A DNA stretch of 64,000 nt from Otis tarda (Eukaryota > Chordata > Aves > Otidiformes > Otididae): contig CM048552.1 in NCBI GenBank assembly GCA_026413225.1, positions 215,722,553 through 215,786,552 of the forward strand, read 5' to 3'. Shown here piece by piece: positions 31,875 through 45,688 of the stretch. The notes under the pieces are model-generated. The model had not been told where the DNA came from. It worked only from the letters and a program-made list of their open reading frames with translations, and searched no databases. A program made the translations under genes and the position numbers. Numbering within the stretch: the first letter of the stretch is position 1; each line of letters starts with the position of its first letter.

Positions 31875-34800
31875 GCACCTCGGCTAGAACCAGCTCTGCT
31901 GGGCTCTGCGTAGGAGAGGCAGCAGGAAAGCCAGCGAGCGGCGCAGCCTCGCCGTAGCTGCGGGGAAGTGGGCTGTGCTGCCCTTGGGTCGTGCGAGAGC
32001 ATCTGTACCGGGGTGGAGGCCGCTCGAGATGTGAGAGGAGCGGGATGTTTGCCCCCACCTCTTCCATATCCAAACTGGAAATGTGTGATTTGTTCACCCT
32101 TGCAATTGTACTTGTGATTCCGTTGGGGTTGGGAGAAACTCTCAAACTGCCCTTCACTCAGGTAAGAGTAGGAAAAAAAACCAAAACCCAACTCTTGCTC
32201 CTTGGGTAAAGTCCAGAGAGGAGCTGTGAGCAAAGGGGGCTTCTCTCCAGTGCCTGCCAGCCGGCTGCACTGGGAACGTCCCTTCGAGCTCCTCAGAGCT
32301 CCTCGCGCTCTCTGGTGCGTTTAACCTCGGCACTGCGGGACGGCGGGGCCCGGCTGTTTCACAGGAAGGATTGAGGTGCAGAGATATCATTGTCAGGCAG
32401 GAAGTCAGCTGGCAGAGCAGGGACTTGAACCCTCTCACAAATGTCAGCTGGTGGCCCGGCCGGCGGGACATCCATCATTTCCTGGGCACGGCTACGAGGC
32501 AACTGGTAATGGAGTTCTCTGAAATTAGCGTTGGCTTCTAAAGTCAGTTTAGCACCTTGATGTGAATCTGTTGGTCCGCCGGGTCAGCTCCCTTCCCAGG
32601 ATCTCTCCCACACCGTCGGAACCACGTCCAGATGGAGAGGCAGCAAGTGGTGGTGGACGAACGGCGTTTCCCAGGCTGTGCTCCCGGGGGAGCCGCACGC
32701 TGTGCTCTGCTCGTCGCCCCGCGCTTGGGTTTCACCGCGGGGCCCGACGACACGCCGCGTCTCTGTCTGGAGGCCCTCGCTCGTGGCGTTGGGCGTCTCA
32801 GAGCCGCTGCGTTTATGCTAAATGGACAAAGAGGATAAAAGAGAGGAAGGGCTTGGTTTGGGGGGTGAAGCCTTCGTCAGCCAGCAAGGAGGCCGGGGTG
32901 GGGGGCTCAGGCTGGTGAGGTGGTCGGCAGCTGCGTGTCCCGCCGGGATGCGGATTTCTGAGAGGAACGGTTTCCCTTCGTTTCGATAACTTTTTCCACT
33001 CCTATTTTCCTGGTCCCTCATACAAAGAGGGTTTGTGGAAAACAGTTTGTGTGGTGGGTTTGAGCTTTGCAGAGCCGGGCAGCCCTTTAAACGCGCGTCT
33101 GAAGGTCCCTGTGTTTGATGAGAGTGGTGCGTGAGGTAAATCCATTTTTTTTTTTATGTAAGTTCTCATGCGTAGTAGCTTTAGCGGGTGTCTGTGGATG
33201 AGAACTGAAGGAAAAGCCAACAGACATGCGTTCGCACCCGCTGCCAAGGCTGCCCTCGCTCCGGCACGGCAGCGGGGCTGCCCCGTGCTCCCGGCGCACA
33301 AACCTGTGCCTCGGGACGTGCGTGGGCTGTCCTCGGCTGGACCGGGAGGTGCCTGCAGCTGGTCTCGAGAAAAGGCCTTTGTTTCGCGCTCTGGACCTGT
33401 CTCCTGCCGTCAGGCTTGGGAGCTGCCTAGTGGCAATACCAGTCCCAGATTTAAAAAAAAAAAAAAAAAAAGAATTCCGAAGAATTGTACCTAATGCTGG
33501 AGAGTGCATTGCGTTGCTTTTAATTGCGGTCTCCTCCCGGTAGCTTGCCATTATTTATCCAAAACGTAAATGAACGGCAGATCCTGCCGTTACAAACCCG
33601 TTTTACAGCCGCCCTGTCGCCGTGCTCGTCGCCGTGCTCGTTTGCATGGGAGCGGTGTCTGGGGTTGGCGTGAGGTCTGCTTTTTTGACATTGGCTACGT
33701 TATTTTGGGGTTACCAAGCGCTTAATGAAGGTCTGCTGTTGTGCCGAACCCAGCGTCTGATGCAAATCCAGTTGTGTGGTTTCCTGGATGTTTCACCAGA
33801 ATACAGCTGTCCTAACAAAAAGAGAAAATTTGCATTGGAAAGGAGGAAGAAAAAGGTTTTGTTGTTCGCTAGAGTGTTTATGGAAGTTGGTAAAGCACAT
33901 GTGAGGGCTTCAGTGCTGAAGATGAGGAAGGAGACCGGCCGTGGTGGCGGGGAGTGTTGATACGGGATAGGGAAGCTGCAGGAGGGTCGCCCAGTTTGAA
34001 ACAGAGGTGAAAGCTTGCTGCACCTTTTCCCCTTTCTGCTGGTGCTGGAAGTAATATTTTCTGCTTGAGGACTCAGAGCCGAGAGCGTCTCTTCTGTTCA
34101 GTGAGGTACTAAAGGAGGTTCAGAGGGTCCAGCCCGGTGTTCCTCAAACACCCGTGTTTGTGTTAGGACTGGGCGGGGAATTTTACTGGTAGCCAAAGTT
34201 ACGCCTTTAGCAAACACAATTCTCGGCTCCGATCCTGGTGCTGCCGCCTCGCCGGTCCCCGCAGAGACCGCGTCTGCCCGGGAGAGCTGCAAGGAATCGC
34301 CGCTCGCTGGTGACGACTTCAGAAAAATCAGATACGGGGTAAAGGCATAGTTCTTTGTAGGTCCTCGTGAACCGAGCGGTCTTTTTCCAGAGCTCCTACC
34401 ATCAAATGTAACCAGTTAATAAAAAATGCAGCTCTGTTCTCATCAGACAGGCACAGGGAGGGAGGAGCAGCCTCAGCCCGCCGAGAGCGGGACGTCGCCC
34501 GTCAGAGCGAGCCGGGCCGGAGGCTGCGCGGAGGGAGCGCGGCCAGGCCGAGGATGCTGCTCCTCCCTCCGCGTGCTCCCGTGAGGAGGCAAACGAGCTG
34601 TGCGTGCGACGCGGCGGCCTGAAGATGAGCACTACAGCTCTCTTCCGCTCCTGCGGGTGCCATAGTAGCCGGTAAAGAGCCCGGAGGGTAAAAGCCGCTA
34701 AAACCGTCGTGGTTTTGCTGTGCTGATGCTTCTGCCTCAGATGCTCAACGACCCGCTGCCTTCGAGGCAGGGCTCTAGCAGATGGAAGGGACTTAGGAGA

Positions 34801-36682
34801 GCTTTGTCCGGAGCCAGCGATTGCTAAACTTAGGCACTCGTTTCCTGGCTCGGCGTGTGCGGAAATGCTGTAGAGGTGATAGTCCTGCTCTTGGGAAGGA
34901 AATATCACCAGCGCGTCCAGTGGCAGTGCTCCTGGCCTTGTACCGGTCGAGAGGCGCTGGCGGGACAGAGTTTATAGAGGGAAACAAAATACATCCTTTT
35001 TTTTTTTTTCCTTTTTTTTTTTTTCTTCTTCTTTTCCCAGATCGGCTGTTGTAGCCTGAAAAAATTAGACAAACTTTTAAACAAACTTTTTCAGCATACA
35101 TGCTTTTTTTTCCCCCCAAGTGAAGTTGCCAAAAACTGCAAGCTTCCCCATGACAGCAGCAGTCCCGCCAGCCCTGCGGTGGGTGAGCGGGGCAGGACTC
35201 TGCTCTCGTCCCAGCAGAAATACCGGCTGAGGAGCAGCAGTTTTCCCCGAAGGAGAGGCAAACAAGTGTCTGCTCGGGTGCCCCCCTCAGTTATTAATCT
35301 CTTGCGGCCAACTTCAGCAGGGCAGCAAGGGCCGCGGGCCTCCCCTCGGCAGGCGCCTGCCGTCTGCGCGGCCGGGGGGTTGCCGGATGCTGAAGCCGTG
35401 GGGAGCTGAGGACATTTGCCCAGAGGTTTTTCAGAACCGTGGCCGTGCTGAGCAGAGCCGGCTGCTGCAGCAGGGGCTGGCAGGCTGGCGTTACCGAGGC
35501 TGCGGTTAAGATTTTGTGCATTTCTTTCTTTTTACGTGCTGCTGGGGCACGGGCACTGGGCAGGCTGAAATCTTTGTTTCAGTAGGAGCAGGTTTGCTGC
35601 AGCTCCCTGAAACTCATTAAACAGAGTGGGTACATTTTCCATGGAATTGTTCCACCCCAGATCCATAAAATCTTCATTCTTTATGGACCAGAGCAGGGCA
35701 GGCACTTGCTCTATTGGCCGTGGCGTTGTAATTACCTTCTTCATGTCTCTTTCAAGAGACCAGAAGCATCTTTCTGTTGGGATTTAACTATTTTTGAGCG
35801 GTCTATGACAATAGTGGTGTTCCAGTCTCTCCATACTTGTGCCGTTATCACAGTATTTTTAACTTGGACACTGAAAGCTGCTATCTTTCTCCACTTTGGT
35901 GGTTTAAGTCATGCAGAAAGTCATGGTCCCTCCTGTAAGTGTTTTGGAATAATGATTTTTAAAAATAAGCCAAGACTATTTAGAAGTATGTAGCTTGAAT
36001 AGCCTCTCCTATTGCTGTAGTCTATAATTAAGTTAAACATAAATTAAGTGTTCTGCTTCTGGACGCAGTTACTGGACACTTAAGTTGATTACTTGTGTTC
36101 GTCAGAAGCTGTTATAAGCTGCCGTTGGATTCAACTTGAAATTTATATTCTGACCTCTGTCTTTTCAACACTTGAAGTGCTTGGCTGTAGGGGCAAATCT
36201 CCTGGATGAGAACATTGCCATTCTAAGGAGCCTCTTCTGATCCGTGAGATTCCCGTTAAAGTCCATCCAGCCCTTGGTACTGGGGCGGCTACGGCCGGCG
36301 TGGCCAGGAGGACGCGGAGTGCGGGCGCTAGCGTCTCTTCCATTTCTAATTTCTGATTCAGCGGCCTGCCAGCCGTAAGCTGCGCTGCAGGCGCCCGCGC
36401 GTCTGGGAAGGTACGTGAGGGAGGGGGGATCCCTAATCCCAAACAGAGTGTGAAGTTCTGCTGGGAATCGTTCTTTAACCAGAGACTGGCCAGCGCTTAG
36501 TGACGCGAGGCTCTGCTCGCGGAGCTGCCGTGCGGTGCTCGTACCTGAGCTGTAAACCCGACTCCGTGGAGGACTGGAGTGAGGAAGAACAAGTCTGCTG
36601 AATATTTTTGCCCTCCGTGTGCCGCCCTGCGCGCCCAAGCACCCGCTGTGCCGTGGAAGCACACCCGGGCCGCTTGCTGCGG

Positions 36683-36836
36683 GGACTCAAATCAGATACT
36701 CCCATTCCCTTCCCAAGTCGTGTGTGATTTATCCTTCCCTTCGGAACTCTGCGGGGCGAGGACTCAGATCAGACACTCCCGTTCCCTTCCCAACTCGTAT
36801 GGGATTTATCCTTCCCTTCGGAACTCTGTGCGGCGA
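36683..36836. repeat. 77-bp tandem duplication
   Basis: Two copies begin GGACTCAAATCAGATACTCC at 36683 and GGACTCAGATCAGACACTCC at 36760. Each continues through a shared GATTTATCCTTCCCTTCGG. The copies differ by about ten per cent. Confidence 0.9.
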
Positions 36837-39800
36837 GTTTCGTACCGCATAAGTAGTTACAAAAAAGATTTTTGTTTGTTCAGCTGAAATCGTGACGAAT
36901 GGGGTCAAACTCAACTCCAATCTTCTGGCATTGTGCCCGGGGTGGCTTTGAATGGTGCTCTCCATCCGTGGCGCCTAGAAATAACGAAGAGATGGATGGC
37001 GCCGTTTTGATTGTGAAAGCTAGCTGGGAGGTGAGGAGCTGGGAGGTACGTTAACCGTTGTGCGGGTTTGAGTAGCAAACCTAACGCGTGTCGTACAGCA
37101 CGTGCGTCGTTAGTGTTCGCTTTGCTGAGGCGCAGGAAAACGTAAAAGTGTGTGTCCTGCCACGCTGTGACACGGGGGAAATCTGTCAGTGATGCTCAGC
37201 CTCTTGGGAAGGTGAAAGGAGGGTTTCTGCGCAGCACGCAGTGTTTGCTCTCACAGCCTGCGTTACCTGGGAGCCGTCAGACCTGGGGAGCAAACAAGAG
37301 GTAAAAACGATTGCAGGGGCTGTGGGGGATGGTTTGAGTTGCGGGGTGCCTGGAGGATGGAGGTGCTCTGAGGTGGTGAGGGGGTGGGACGCTCCCTGTC
37401 CCGGGGCAGCTCACACCGACTTTGTGAAGTTGCCTGGCTGCAGCCTTGCCGTCCGTCGCTTGCTCTGGCGTTTCCTGCGGTGGTGCGCCTCTCCGGACGG
37501 CTGCCGGTGCGCTCAAACGGGGCTTTCTCTGGTCAGGCGTGGCGGTAACGGCTGGCGGGCTGCGCGGTGCGGCACGCGCGCGGTCCGGGTTAACGCCGAG
37601 CGCCGCGTTAACGTGCTGCCCTGCAGCTGGTGCGCGTTCCAGCCCCGCGCCCCGGCTGACGGGGACGTGGAAAGCTGCCTCCTCTCTCTTCTGCTTTGAT
37701 TTCCCCTAAAACCACGTCCCGTCTGCCCACCTCCGCGGGAGCGCGGCCGCGCTCGGACAGCAGCGTGATCTAAAACCGGTGGTGGTCCTTTCCAGTCGCT
37801 TCGTGCAGCCAGCAGCTACGTGGTGGCTTAGGGATGCGGGAAGAGGTGAGCTGCCGGCCCGGGGTGACCCCTGGTATCTCGTCGAGGAAAAATTTGGAAT
37901 TTTCTGGCCGCTTCTACAACAACGCTGCTTTAAAATGCTGGAGAGGAACACAGATTGCATCACGCTGGAACCCTTCCTGTGCGGGGAAGATGAGGCGCGC
38001 ATTGTCCAATGAGTTGTCAGCTTGCCTTTTAAAGCCATTTCACTACTGCAGATGCTTTTTGAAGGAGCGTCTTCGGGGCAGGAGTAGAGCGGTTTGCGAT
38101 GGCTCTGAAATTGCCGCTGTTCCGGAAGGCGCTAATAGCCACACGTCCTCTGACCTGCCGGCACGCCAGGCCTGGGAGCTGGCCCCTGGAGCCGCGGGAG
38201 CGTTTTTTCAAGCGAAGGGCGAGGTTTCCAAGATGCTGAGCTGACTGAATAACAGCTTGGCGTTGCTGAAAAGCGTTTCCTCCTTTCCTCCCGCTTCTGG
38301 CAGCGCCTGCTCCCGCGCCCCCGGCGGTTTGGCGCTTGGCAGAAGCTGTCGGTCTCGCGCGGCGCCGGGGCCTGGGGAGGGCTGTGAGCGGTGGCGCTGG
38401 GGCTGTGAGCGGGCTGCTGAGGTTCGCTCCCGACAAGCGACTGAGCTCTGTGTGCCTGGTGTGGACGCTGGATCGGGGAAAGCAGCCAGCCAGCCTCGCG
38501 GTCCCGGTTCGGTAACTTGGAGGCGGCAGCGCAGGCGTCTCGTGGGTTGTGTGTCCCCTTCCGCCCCGGGCTGGGTGCCGTCAGCGCTGCTGGGAGCCTC
38601 CGGAATGACGAGCCTCGTGGTTTCAGTGCTCTTCTCCCCATCCTGTTCTATAAAGTTCCTCTTTTGGTAGTCACCTACAGAAAAAAAAAAAAGTGACTTT
38701 ATAAAATGTATTATTTGTGCTTTGCAGGTGTGAATCCCCCACTCTGGCCTCCAAGAGCAGCGTTTCCGTTTCCCAACATAGCAAACCGGGGCATAAAATA
38801 CCCAACTTCACCCATGTTCCACACTGCGTCATTTCAAGACTTTTTTTTTTTTTTTTTTGGCTTGAACTGAGATGGCCTCCTTTTTTATTTTTAGTAACAA
38901 CCTTTATTAGTAAGGCGGCATCAGCTCAGCTTCCAGCCGGGCGGCCAGATTTACCGACAGCGTGGTGGCCGAGCTCGGCGGCGTTGTGCCGACGCCACGC
39001 ACGCCTTCCCTGCCTGTGCGCTGGTACTGCCCCGGCTGGGGTTTTCGTTTTTATTTTGCTTCTCTACTCAAAGGGGGCAGCTTTAGGGGCAGGAGAATTC
39101 TAATTTGGGAAGGCCAGCCTCGGAACGGCATGCCTGGGATTGTTGCTGTTTGCAATAATTTGTCCAACAGCTGCTTTTCTCCTGGCTCTACTCGCGCGTC
39201 GTCATCGCTGTGCACGTTTTCGTTACCCGTGGGTTTGTGAGCGGGGAGAGTACGCGCAGGGACAGGGAGGCACGGCTCGGCCTCCTCCCGGGCCGTCCGC
39301 GTTTCCTGCCGGTCGCCAGCGCGGTGTTCTCCAGCCGTGGATCGCTGCTGGTCGGAGGCTGGGCTGGCAGGCGGCTTCCTCCCTCCCTGCGTTGCTTCCT
39401 CTGGGCGAGCGCTGGTCGGGTTTCGTGGGGAAGCCGGCCTCGGAGCTGACGTAGCCCGGAGTGCGTCTTATTTGCTTGGGCAACAGGTTTGGTTGATAAG
39501 GAGGGAGGAGGAAAAAAAAAGGAAAAAAATAATCTTATTTCCCTCATGTGAACAGTCTTTACCTACGAATAAAGAGATTTGTTTTAATGTTTGCTGCTGT
39601 TGCTGCCCTGTACGTTCTGCTGCGCCGAGCACTGCGCGTTGTCTCCTGGCAGGGACTGGTCGCAGGGCGAGTGGAGCACACGGGGACTGGGTTAGGCTTT
39701 TGGAGTTACAGCTAGCGGAAAAAGGATGGACGGGCTTGCCCGGGAAGAGCCTTTCCCTGCCGCGCAGGGCTGCCGCGGGGAGGTCGGGATCCTCCCTCTC

Positions 39801-42800
39801 GCCGGAGGGGAGCTCGGTGAGTGCTCTCCTGCAGCGTCCGTGCGGAGTGGTGCCGCTTTCCCCTCGTGTACCTTCACCCCTCGCTCCTTTTGCCACCTCT
39901 GACGCGGTAAACGTGAGATCTGGTGGGATCGCGTTGTAAGGGCAGTGCCGAGGCAGCGCCTGGCACCTCCGGGATCCCGGTCTTGTGCCAGGGTTCCCGA
40001 CCGTCGCCATCGCGTGCCTAGAACCGAACGGGTCTGCGAGCACCCGGCGTAACGAAACCTGGGCTTTCTGCAGATCTGCGTCCGTTGTTGCCGAGCCACT
40101 TCCTCCTCCTGCTTTCCTCTCCCCGCCCTCTTCCCCTTCCCACCCCATGCTGTCGGCGTTCTCCTCCCCCGGCTGCTGGGACCGTGGGTGACCCCGGGTG
40201 CCTGCCGCCCTCGGGTCCCCCCTTCGCCGCTGGCCTGATGCTCACGGGAAGCGTTGGAGAACTTTTTGAGTTTGGGGAAGTGGGGGGATAACGGGGTGAG
40301 CAGGAAGGGATTTTCTCCCTGAAGAAGTCAAGCGAGTAGTTGCGTACTGTTCTTGAGGTCTTGTTCTTGGGTGTTTTTGCGGAGCGGCACTTTCCTGTAA
40401 ATGCAAAAGTGTTTTAAGCTGCAGGAATGCGTTTCTGATGAGCTCGCTGGATGTGGCGGTGAGTGATCCCACACGAGGAACGCTCCCTCGCTTGGTTTAT
40501 TTGCGAGCAGCCGCCGGTTCCCTCTCGCTGTACCGAAGGCACACGGAGCGGAGCATGCGCCGTCTCTGCAACGGCACGGAGCAAGGGCTGTTGTCACCGT
40601 GGCTTCTGCTCTCCAGAGTTTCTGTGAACATGTAAATCATCAGTTCTTGGTGAGGCACGTGAGGGATAAATAAGGGTAAAATTGGGAGAAGCTGTCCTTG
40701 TATGGCAGCAGGGGAACGGTGCCGCTGCAATTGAGTTAATTACGCAGAAGCTCGTCTGCAGAGGGGCTGTGGGGGGTCCTCCAGTCCCAGGCCGCTGCGA
40801 GAGGAGGGGGAGGGCAGGCGGTGCGTGCAGGAGGTTCGTTTGGTTGGCCCACTCGTGAAGCTGTCCCTCCTTCAGCTGTCCCAGTCCGTGAGATGAGGCA
40901 GACGGGATTTCGGCTTGGGGGCTGGGGATTGGGGAAGCTCCCCAAAGTAACGAGTTGAAAAGTCAATAAAACGTGATGGGAGTCTGTTAGCATGAACCGT
41001 CTCTGGGCAGAGGAGCTGCCTGGGTCTGGAGCGCTTTGTCCTCAAGATGTCAAATCTTTGCAGAGATCCAGCCGTGAAAGGCAGGCAGGCTTGGCTGGAG
41101 CGTTGGAGCCGCTGCCTGCGGCTCTGCTTGCTGGCCCGACCACGGATAACCTCGAGTGAAGGGTTTGGCCGTCCCGTCATGAGGAGCAGGCTCGCCTTCC
41201 CTCTCCTTTCCTCGCTGCAGCGGGAAGGCTGAGAGAGCTGTGCTTTGGGCTGGGAGCGATCCGTCGCCCTGTACAGCATGCCTGCACCCGCCGTTCCTCT
41301 CTGAAGCAAGCACGTTTCACTGCAAGCTGCTTTAAATCTCCCTCGGCACCTTCAGTGTGTGGTACCTGCGTGGGCAGGCGCGCTCGGCTTTAGGAGCAAT
41401 CCAGGGAGCTTTTCTCTGCTTGAAGTCGTCGGCTTTACAGCTTTACAGCTTACGTGTGTCCAGCTGCACGGGAAAAGTCGCTGGTGGCACTGGGAACACG
41501 GGCATCCGCTCGGGGTGCAGAGGCCTGGGGTGCTGTTTCTCTTCTCTCTTTTCACGTCCTGTGAAAAATAAGCAAGAGACAAGAGGAGGAGAGTAGAAAG
41601 ATGTTTCTATGGACTGGGTGACTTAACCGCTTCCTTCCAGCGTTACCAACGTGACTGACAACTCCTCTGTGCCAGGCTGGGAGCTGCCCGGTCCCACCAG
41701 CCGCGCGGGCCGAGTGAGGTGCGGATAAGCAAGAAACCAGTTCAGCCTCGAAGAGCAACCCCTTTGTAGAAAGCTCTTGCAGTAAGGATGATCTTTTTCC
41801 TGTCAGAAGTCACTCACTGTGACTCGTTAGGGTGAAATACTGTAAATTGTAAGAGCGGGTCGCTGGTTCATGCAGGTGGAAGGGTACAGAGGAGACGGAG
41901 CGAGACTCTGTGTTTGCGAGGACGGGGCGAGAGGCCGTGAGCGCCGGTCGCGGAAGGGGACGTTCCGGCTGGGTGTTAGGGCTGTGTTTTCCTAACGGAG
42001 GCAGTCGGACATGGAAACCGGGGCTCAGAGGCGGCGGAACCCGCAGCCTGGAGATACCAGCGCTCAGCTGGCACGGCCACCAGCAGCCGATCTCTGTTGG
42101 TGCCTCTTTCTGTGTAGGAGCTCTGTGCATGAAGGTGCAAGTGGGTGACACACCCTTCGGTATTCGAATGTAAAACTAGCCAAGATTTAGAAACACAAGT
42201 AGCTGCAACGCAGAAGCTGCTCGTGGTGCCTGAGCTTGCTGCTGCTTGCAGCTGCTTTTCCTGGTGAGGTTGATGCAGGTCTGCAAGGAAGCGAACGCTT
42301 TCTCCTGTGAACCCAGTTAGAAGGAATAAACAGCCTCCAGACTTTGCAGATAACTTTTGGAAGCAATCCTAGTGTTAGTAATCCGGAGCACATCTACAGG
42401 AAAAACAGCCAGGCAAGAAAGCCGAAACACCACTGTCCTAGCCAAAGCCAAAAACCAGGGGGTGAGGTGGTTTGTTGTTAGGTGGATGCTGGCGGTACAG
42501 GTTCATTTAGATCTAGGATGACGCGGAGTCCCACCTCCACGCTGCTCAGAAGCCGAATGGCTCTGCTTTGAGCTGGTCTGGCGCGTTCTTTGCCTTTGGA
42601 GATGTAGCCACAGCACTGACGTTGTGTTTTTCCAGGCCTGTGGAATACCTCGGCCTCGTTTAACCTCTCCTTAATTTCCTAGGGCCTTTGAAGTGTCGCA
42701 TCTCCTTTGATCTTAGCGTTGGCCTCCAGAAGAGAGCTGTGGTCAGGGTGGATGGAGCCAGAGCAGTTCTCAGCTTTGTTTCTGAGGCTCACGGGTGCGG

Positions 42801-42869
42801 GGTGGTGTCCCCCCGGTGCCTCCCCGTGCCCCCGGCGTTACTCTGTGCCTTTGGGCAGCAGCACGGTTC

Positions 42870-43710
42870 AGCCTGGGACGCAGCCGACTGCAAATTGCTG
42901 TCGTCTGTGCAGGTCACATCAGATCGTGGGAGCATTGGAGGGCAGAGGTGGCCCTCAGGGACCTGGACTGCTGGGATCCTTGGTTGAACCTGAAGGTTAA
43001 CAGAAGCAAGCGCAAAGTCTCGCATCTGGGATAAACGAACCCCGCTCAACGATGCAGCATGGGGGCCGACTCTCTGGGAAGCAGCTTTGCAGAAGAGGAT
43101 CACAGAATCACAGTCATTTAGGTTGGAAAGGACCTACAAGGTCATCGAGTCCAACCGTTAACCCAGCACTGCCGAGCCCCCCACCAAACCGCGTCCCCAC
43201 GCGCCCCACCTGCGCCACTTTTAGACAGAAGTTGTGGTGAGGGAGGTGGGATGGGGTCCCAGGAGCTGCTCCTCCTCTTTGTCAGGCCCCTTTGGTGCTG
43301 CGCCCGGGGTACTGTGCCCTCTTTTGGGCTCCCCAGTACAGGAAAGGTGCAGATGTGCTGGAGCCAGTCTAGCAGAGCCACCGTGGTGGCTGGGGGGACT
43401 GGGATGGTTGGGCCTGGGGCAGAGGAGGGCACGGGGAGACCTTGCCGCTGTCTGCAGCCGCCCCAGGGCACCCAACACTGGCAGGAGAGCAGCGCACAGG
43501 GGCTGCAGCACGGGGACCCCCGGCCAGACGTAGGGGGAAAAATGTCTGTAAGAGTGGTCAGATGCTGGAGGGGCCCAGAGAGGCGGTGAGCTCTCCATCC
43601 CGAGGGACCTGCCCTGATCGGAGCCGCTTCAGGCGGGAGATCAGCCCGGATGAGTAGGTCCCTTCCCAGCCAAGTCCGTGGCTGTGATTTCACGATTCTG
43701 TGATTCTGCA
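42870..43710 (+). mobile_element. CR1 LINE 3' fragment, plus strand, interrupted
   Basis: A stretch reading LKVNRSKRKVSHLG-like resembles the CR1 reverse-transcriptase tail. CR1-like 3' sequence resumes at about 43220 and ends at 43705 with GATTCTGTGATTCTG, the octamer repeats that mark CR1 3' ends. Many stops and frameshifts show it is dead. The left boundary is approximate. A second CR1, in the opposite direction, splits it at 43099-43220. Confidence 0.65.
43099..43220 (-). mobile_element. CR1 LINE 3' end nested in another CR1
   Basis: TCACAGAATCACAGTCATTTAGGTTGGAAAGGACC-type sequence (start at about 43099) is the classic reverse-complemented 3' end of an avian CR1, continuing to CATCGAGTCCAACCGTTAACCC and beyond. 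It sits inside the plus-oriented copy, so it inserted later. Confidence 0.75.
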
Positions 43711-44537
43711 GGTTTAACCGACGCCGTTACGGCACAGCGGATTGTTCTGGGGTCGCTGACTGGCCTGGGGCGGGTGCTGCTCTGCTCTGGCCTTGCCTGG
43801 GCAGGGGCAGCAGGAATGCTTGCCTGGCTGTCAGGCGTTTGTCACCAGCGCTCTGGGAGCAGGAGGGGAATCGCCTGTTTCTCTGCCGCCTTCTGAAAGC
43901 TACCAAAGATTTTGCTTCTGCTGCAACATGAGGTTATGTACCCTGAGCTCTTCTTGCTCCCAGTAGTTTTTGCAGCGCGTGTCACGTACTGGAGTGCCAA
44001 AAGCTGGGGACTGGGAATCCCTGGCTTTGGGCAGGCGCTGCTGCGGCGCCGGCTCGCGTGGGTCAGGGACAGTTGGATGGAACGACAGAAAGATTGCGGG
44101 TTTTCCCTTGGTTTCTTCTTAGCTTTCCTTGGCGTCTCTAATTCTTCAGGCAAGAGTGACTCACTCATCCATTATGTGGTTTCCTGACTTTTAGCAAATT
44201 TTTTTTCACTTACAAAATAATTATTGGTTGTACATCGCGGTGCGCGGCAGGCAGCGTTCGGAGCCGCGTGCCGTGGGCTGTGGCTGGCTGGAGCCGCTGA
44301 CTCATGTCTCAGGGGTGCTCAGATTGGCATCCGTTGCTTCCCACTCCTCCTGACTTTGTCTTTCAGAAGATCTGCAAGGCTGGGTTTTGGCAGTGTGACG
44401 ATCTCCTTGTCCTTTTGCGGAGCAGGGGCGTTGGTCCTGGAGATCGGGAGCGGGTGCCGCAGGCTTTGCCAGCCCCTCGATTCCCTCTGCTGCGGGGTCC
44501 TTCCGCACGGCTCTCCAGCTGTCCCCCCTTGCGTTTA

Positions 44538-44930
44538 GAGTCACCGGAGGGTCTGGGTGGGAAGGGAGTGTTCAAGCCCACCCCCCTGCAAGGAGCAGGG
44601 ACATCTCCAACCAGATCCGGTTGCTCAGAGCCCCGGCCAACCTGGCCTGGAACGTTTCCGGGGATGGGGCAGCCACCACTCCTCGCCCACCAGCACCCCC
44701 AGTCCTTCTCCTCAGGGCTGCTCTCCATCCATTCCCCCCCAGCCTGGATTTGTGCTGGGATTGCCCCCACCCATGTGCAGGACCTTGCCCTTGGCCTGGT
44801 TGAACCCCATGAGGTTGGCACGGGCCCACCTCTCCAGCCTGCCCAGGTCCCTCTGGATGGATCCCTCCCCTCCAGCGAGTCGACCGCCCCACACAGCTGG
44901 GTGTCCTCGGCGAACTGAGGCAGGAGAGGT
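44538..44930 (-). mobile_element. CR1 LINE fragment, minus strand
   Basis: The minus strand starts at about 44930 in the reverse-transcriptase catalytic region and ends at the CR1 3' end at 44538. A readable minus-strand segment has [20 protein letters not shown], the hallmark of avian CR1. The usual FADD catalytic box reads FAED, a missense at the active site. The element is 5' truncated and inactive. Confidence 0.88.
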
Positions 44931-45668
44931 TATTTAGCCGGTGGCTGGTGTTTTCTAGCGCAGGTATCGGCTCTTTCCATCCCCAGCTGGCCCATGCTGC
45001 CGTTTTCCCGTAAGGCGCACTGTGAGCAGATGTAAATTGATCAGCGAGACATCAGCTGTCTCCCGCGGAGGTGCTTCTGCGAACAGCGGCTGTGAAAGGG
45101 CGGTCGGGCTGGGCGAGGAACGTCCCTGAAGTCAGCTCTGGCTGGCGTCACCGTTCGGTTCCGGTTTAATTACCCCGAATATGTGTGTGTAAGCGGTCAG
45201 ATTACTCACTTTATTATTATTACGAAGTAACCCAATCTCTGGTTATTTAAGCTCGTTAGAACTTTTCCCTGCCTGTGGGATTTTTTGGCTTTTGCCGCTC
45301 GTCGTGCAGAAGGACCCGACCGGGTATTTTCCAGCTGACTCGGGGCAAAACCGCTGCGCCTTGCAGGGTGCTGCCGAACCGACCCTTGCTAGCTTGTGTT
45401 TGGAAGGCATGGGATGCAACTTTGCTGTATTAAACCAGTAAATTGATGCGTGGAGGGGATGACGAAGGCTAATTGCAGTCGGTGATGAGGGAATTAACTG
45501 CAGTAAATGAATGCTGAGCTTGTGCCGAGGAGAGATGCCCATTTGTGGAAGAATTTTTGCATTTTTAATGGAATAAGAGCTAGCAACTGTAAATCAAAGC
45601 CACTTCACTGCTTAATTCCTTCCTGTGCCCTCTTAAGGTGACGGTGGTGACCTGAGGAGGTGCTTTGT

Positions 45669-45688
45669 GTGAAGTGAAGTGAAGTGAA
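45669..45688. repeat. (GTGAA)4 microsatellite
   Basis: Four perfect GTGAA units. Short and of no evident function. Confidence 0.95.

Noticed and set aside
34997..35042. Strong pyrimidine tract followed by CAG in STIM1 intron 1
   Set aside because: Acceptor-like, but no matching donor with a plausible short exon follows and no coding similarity is seen.
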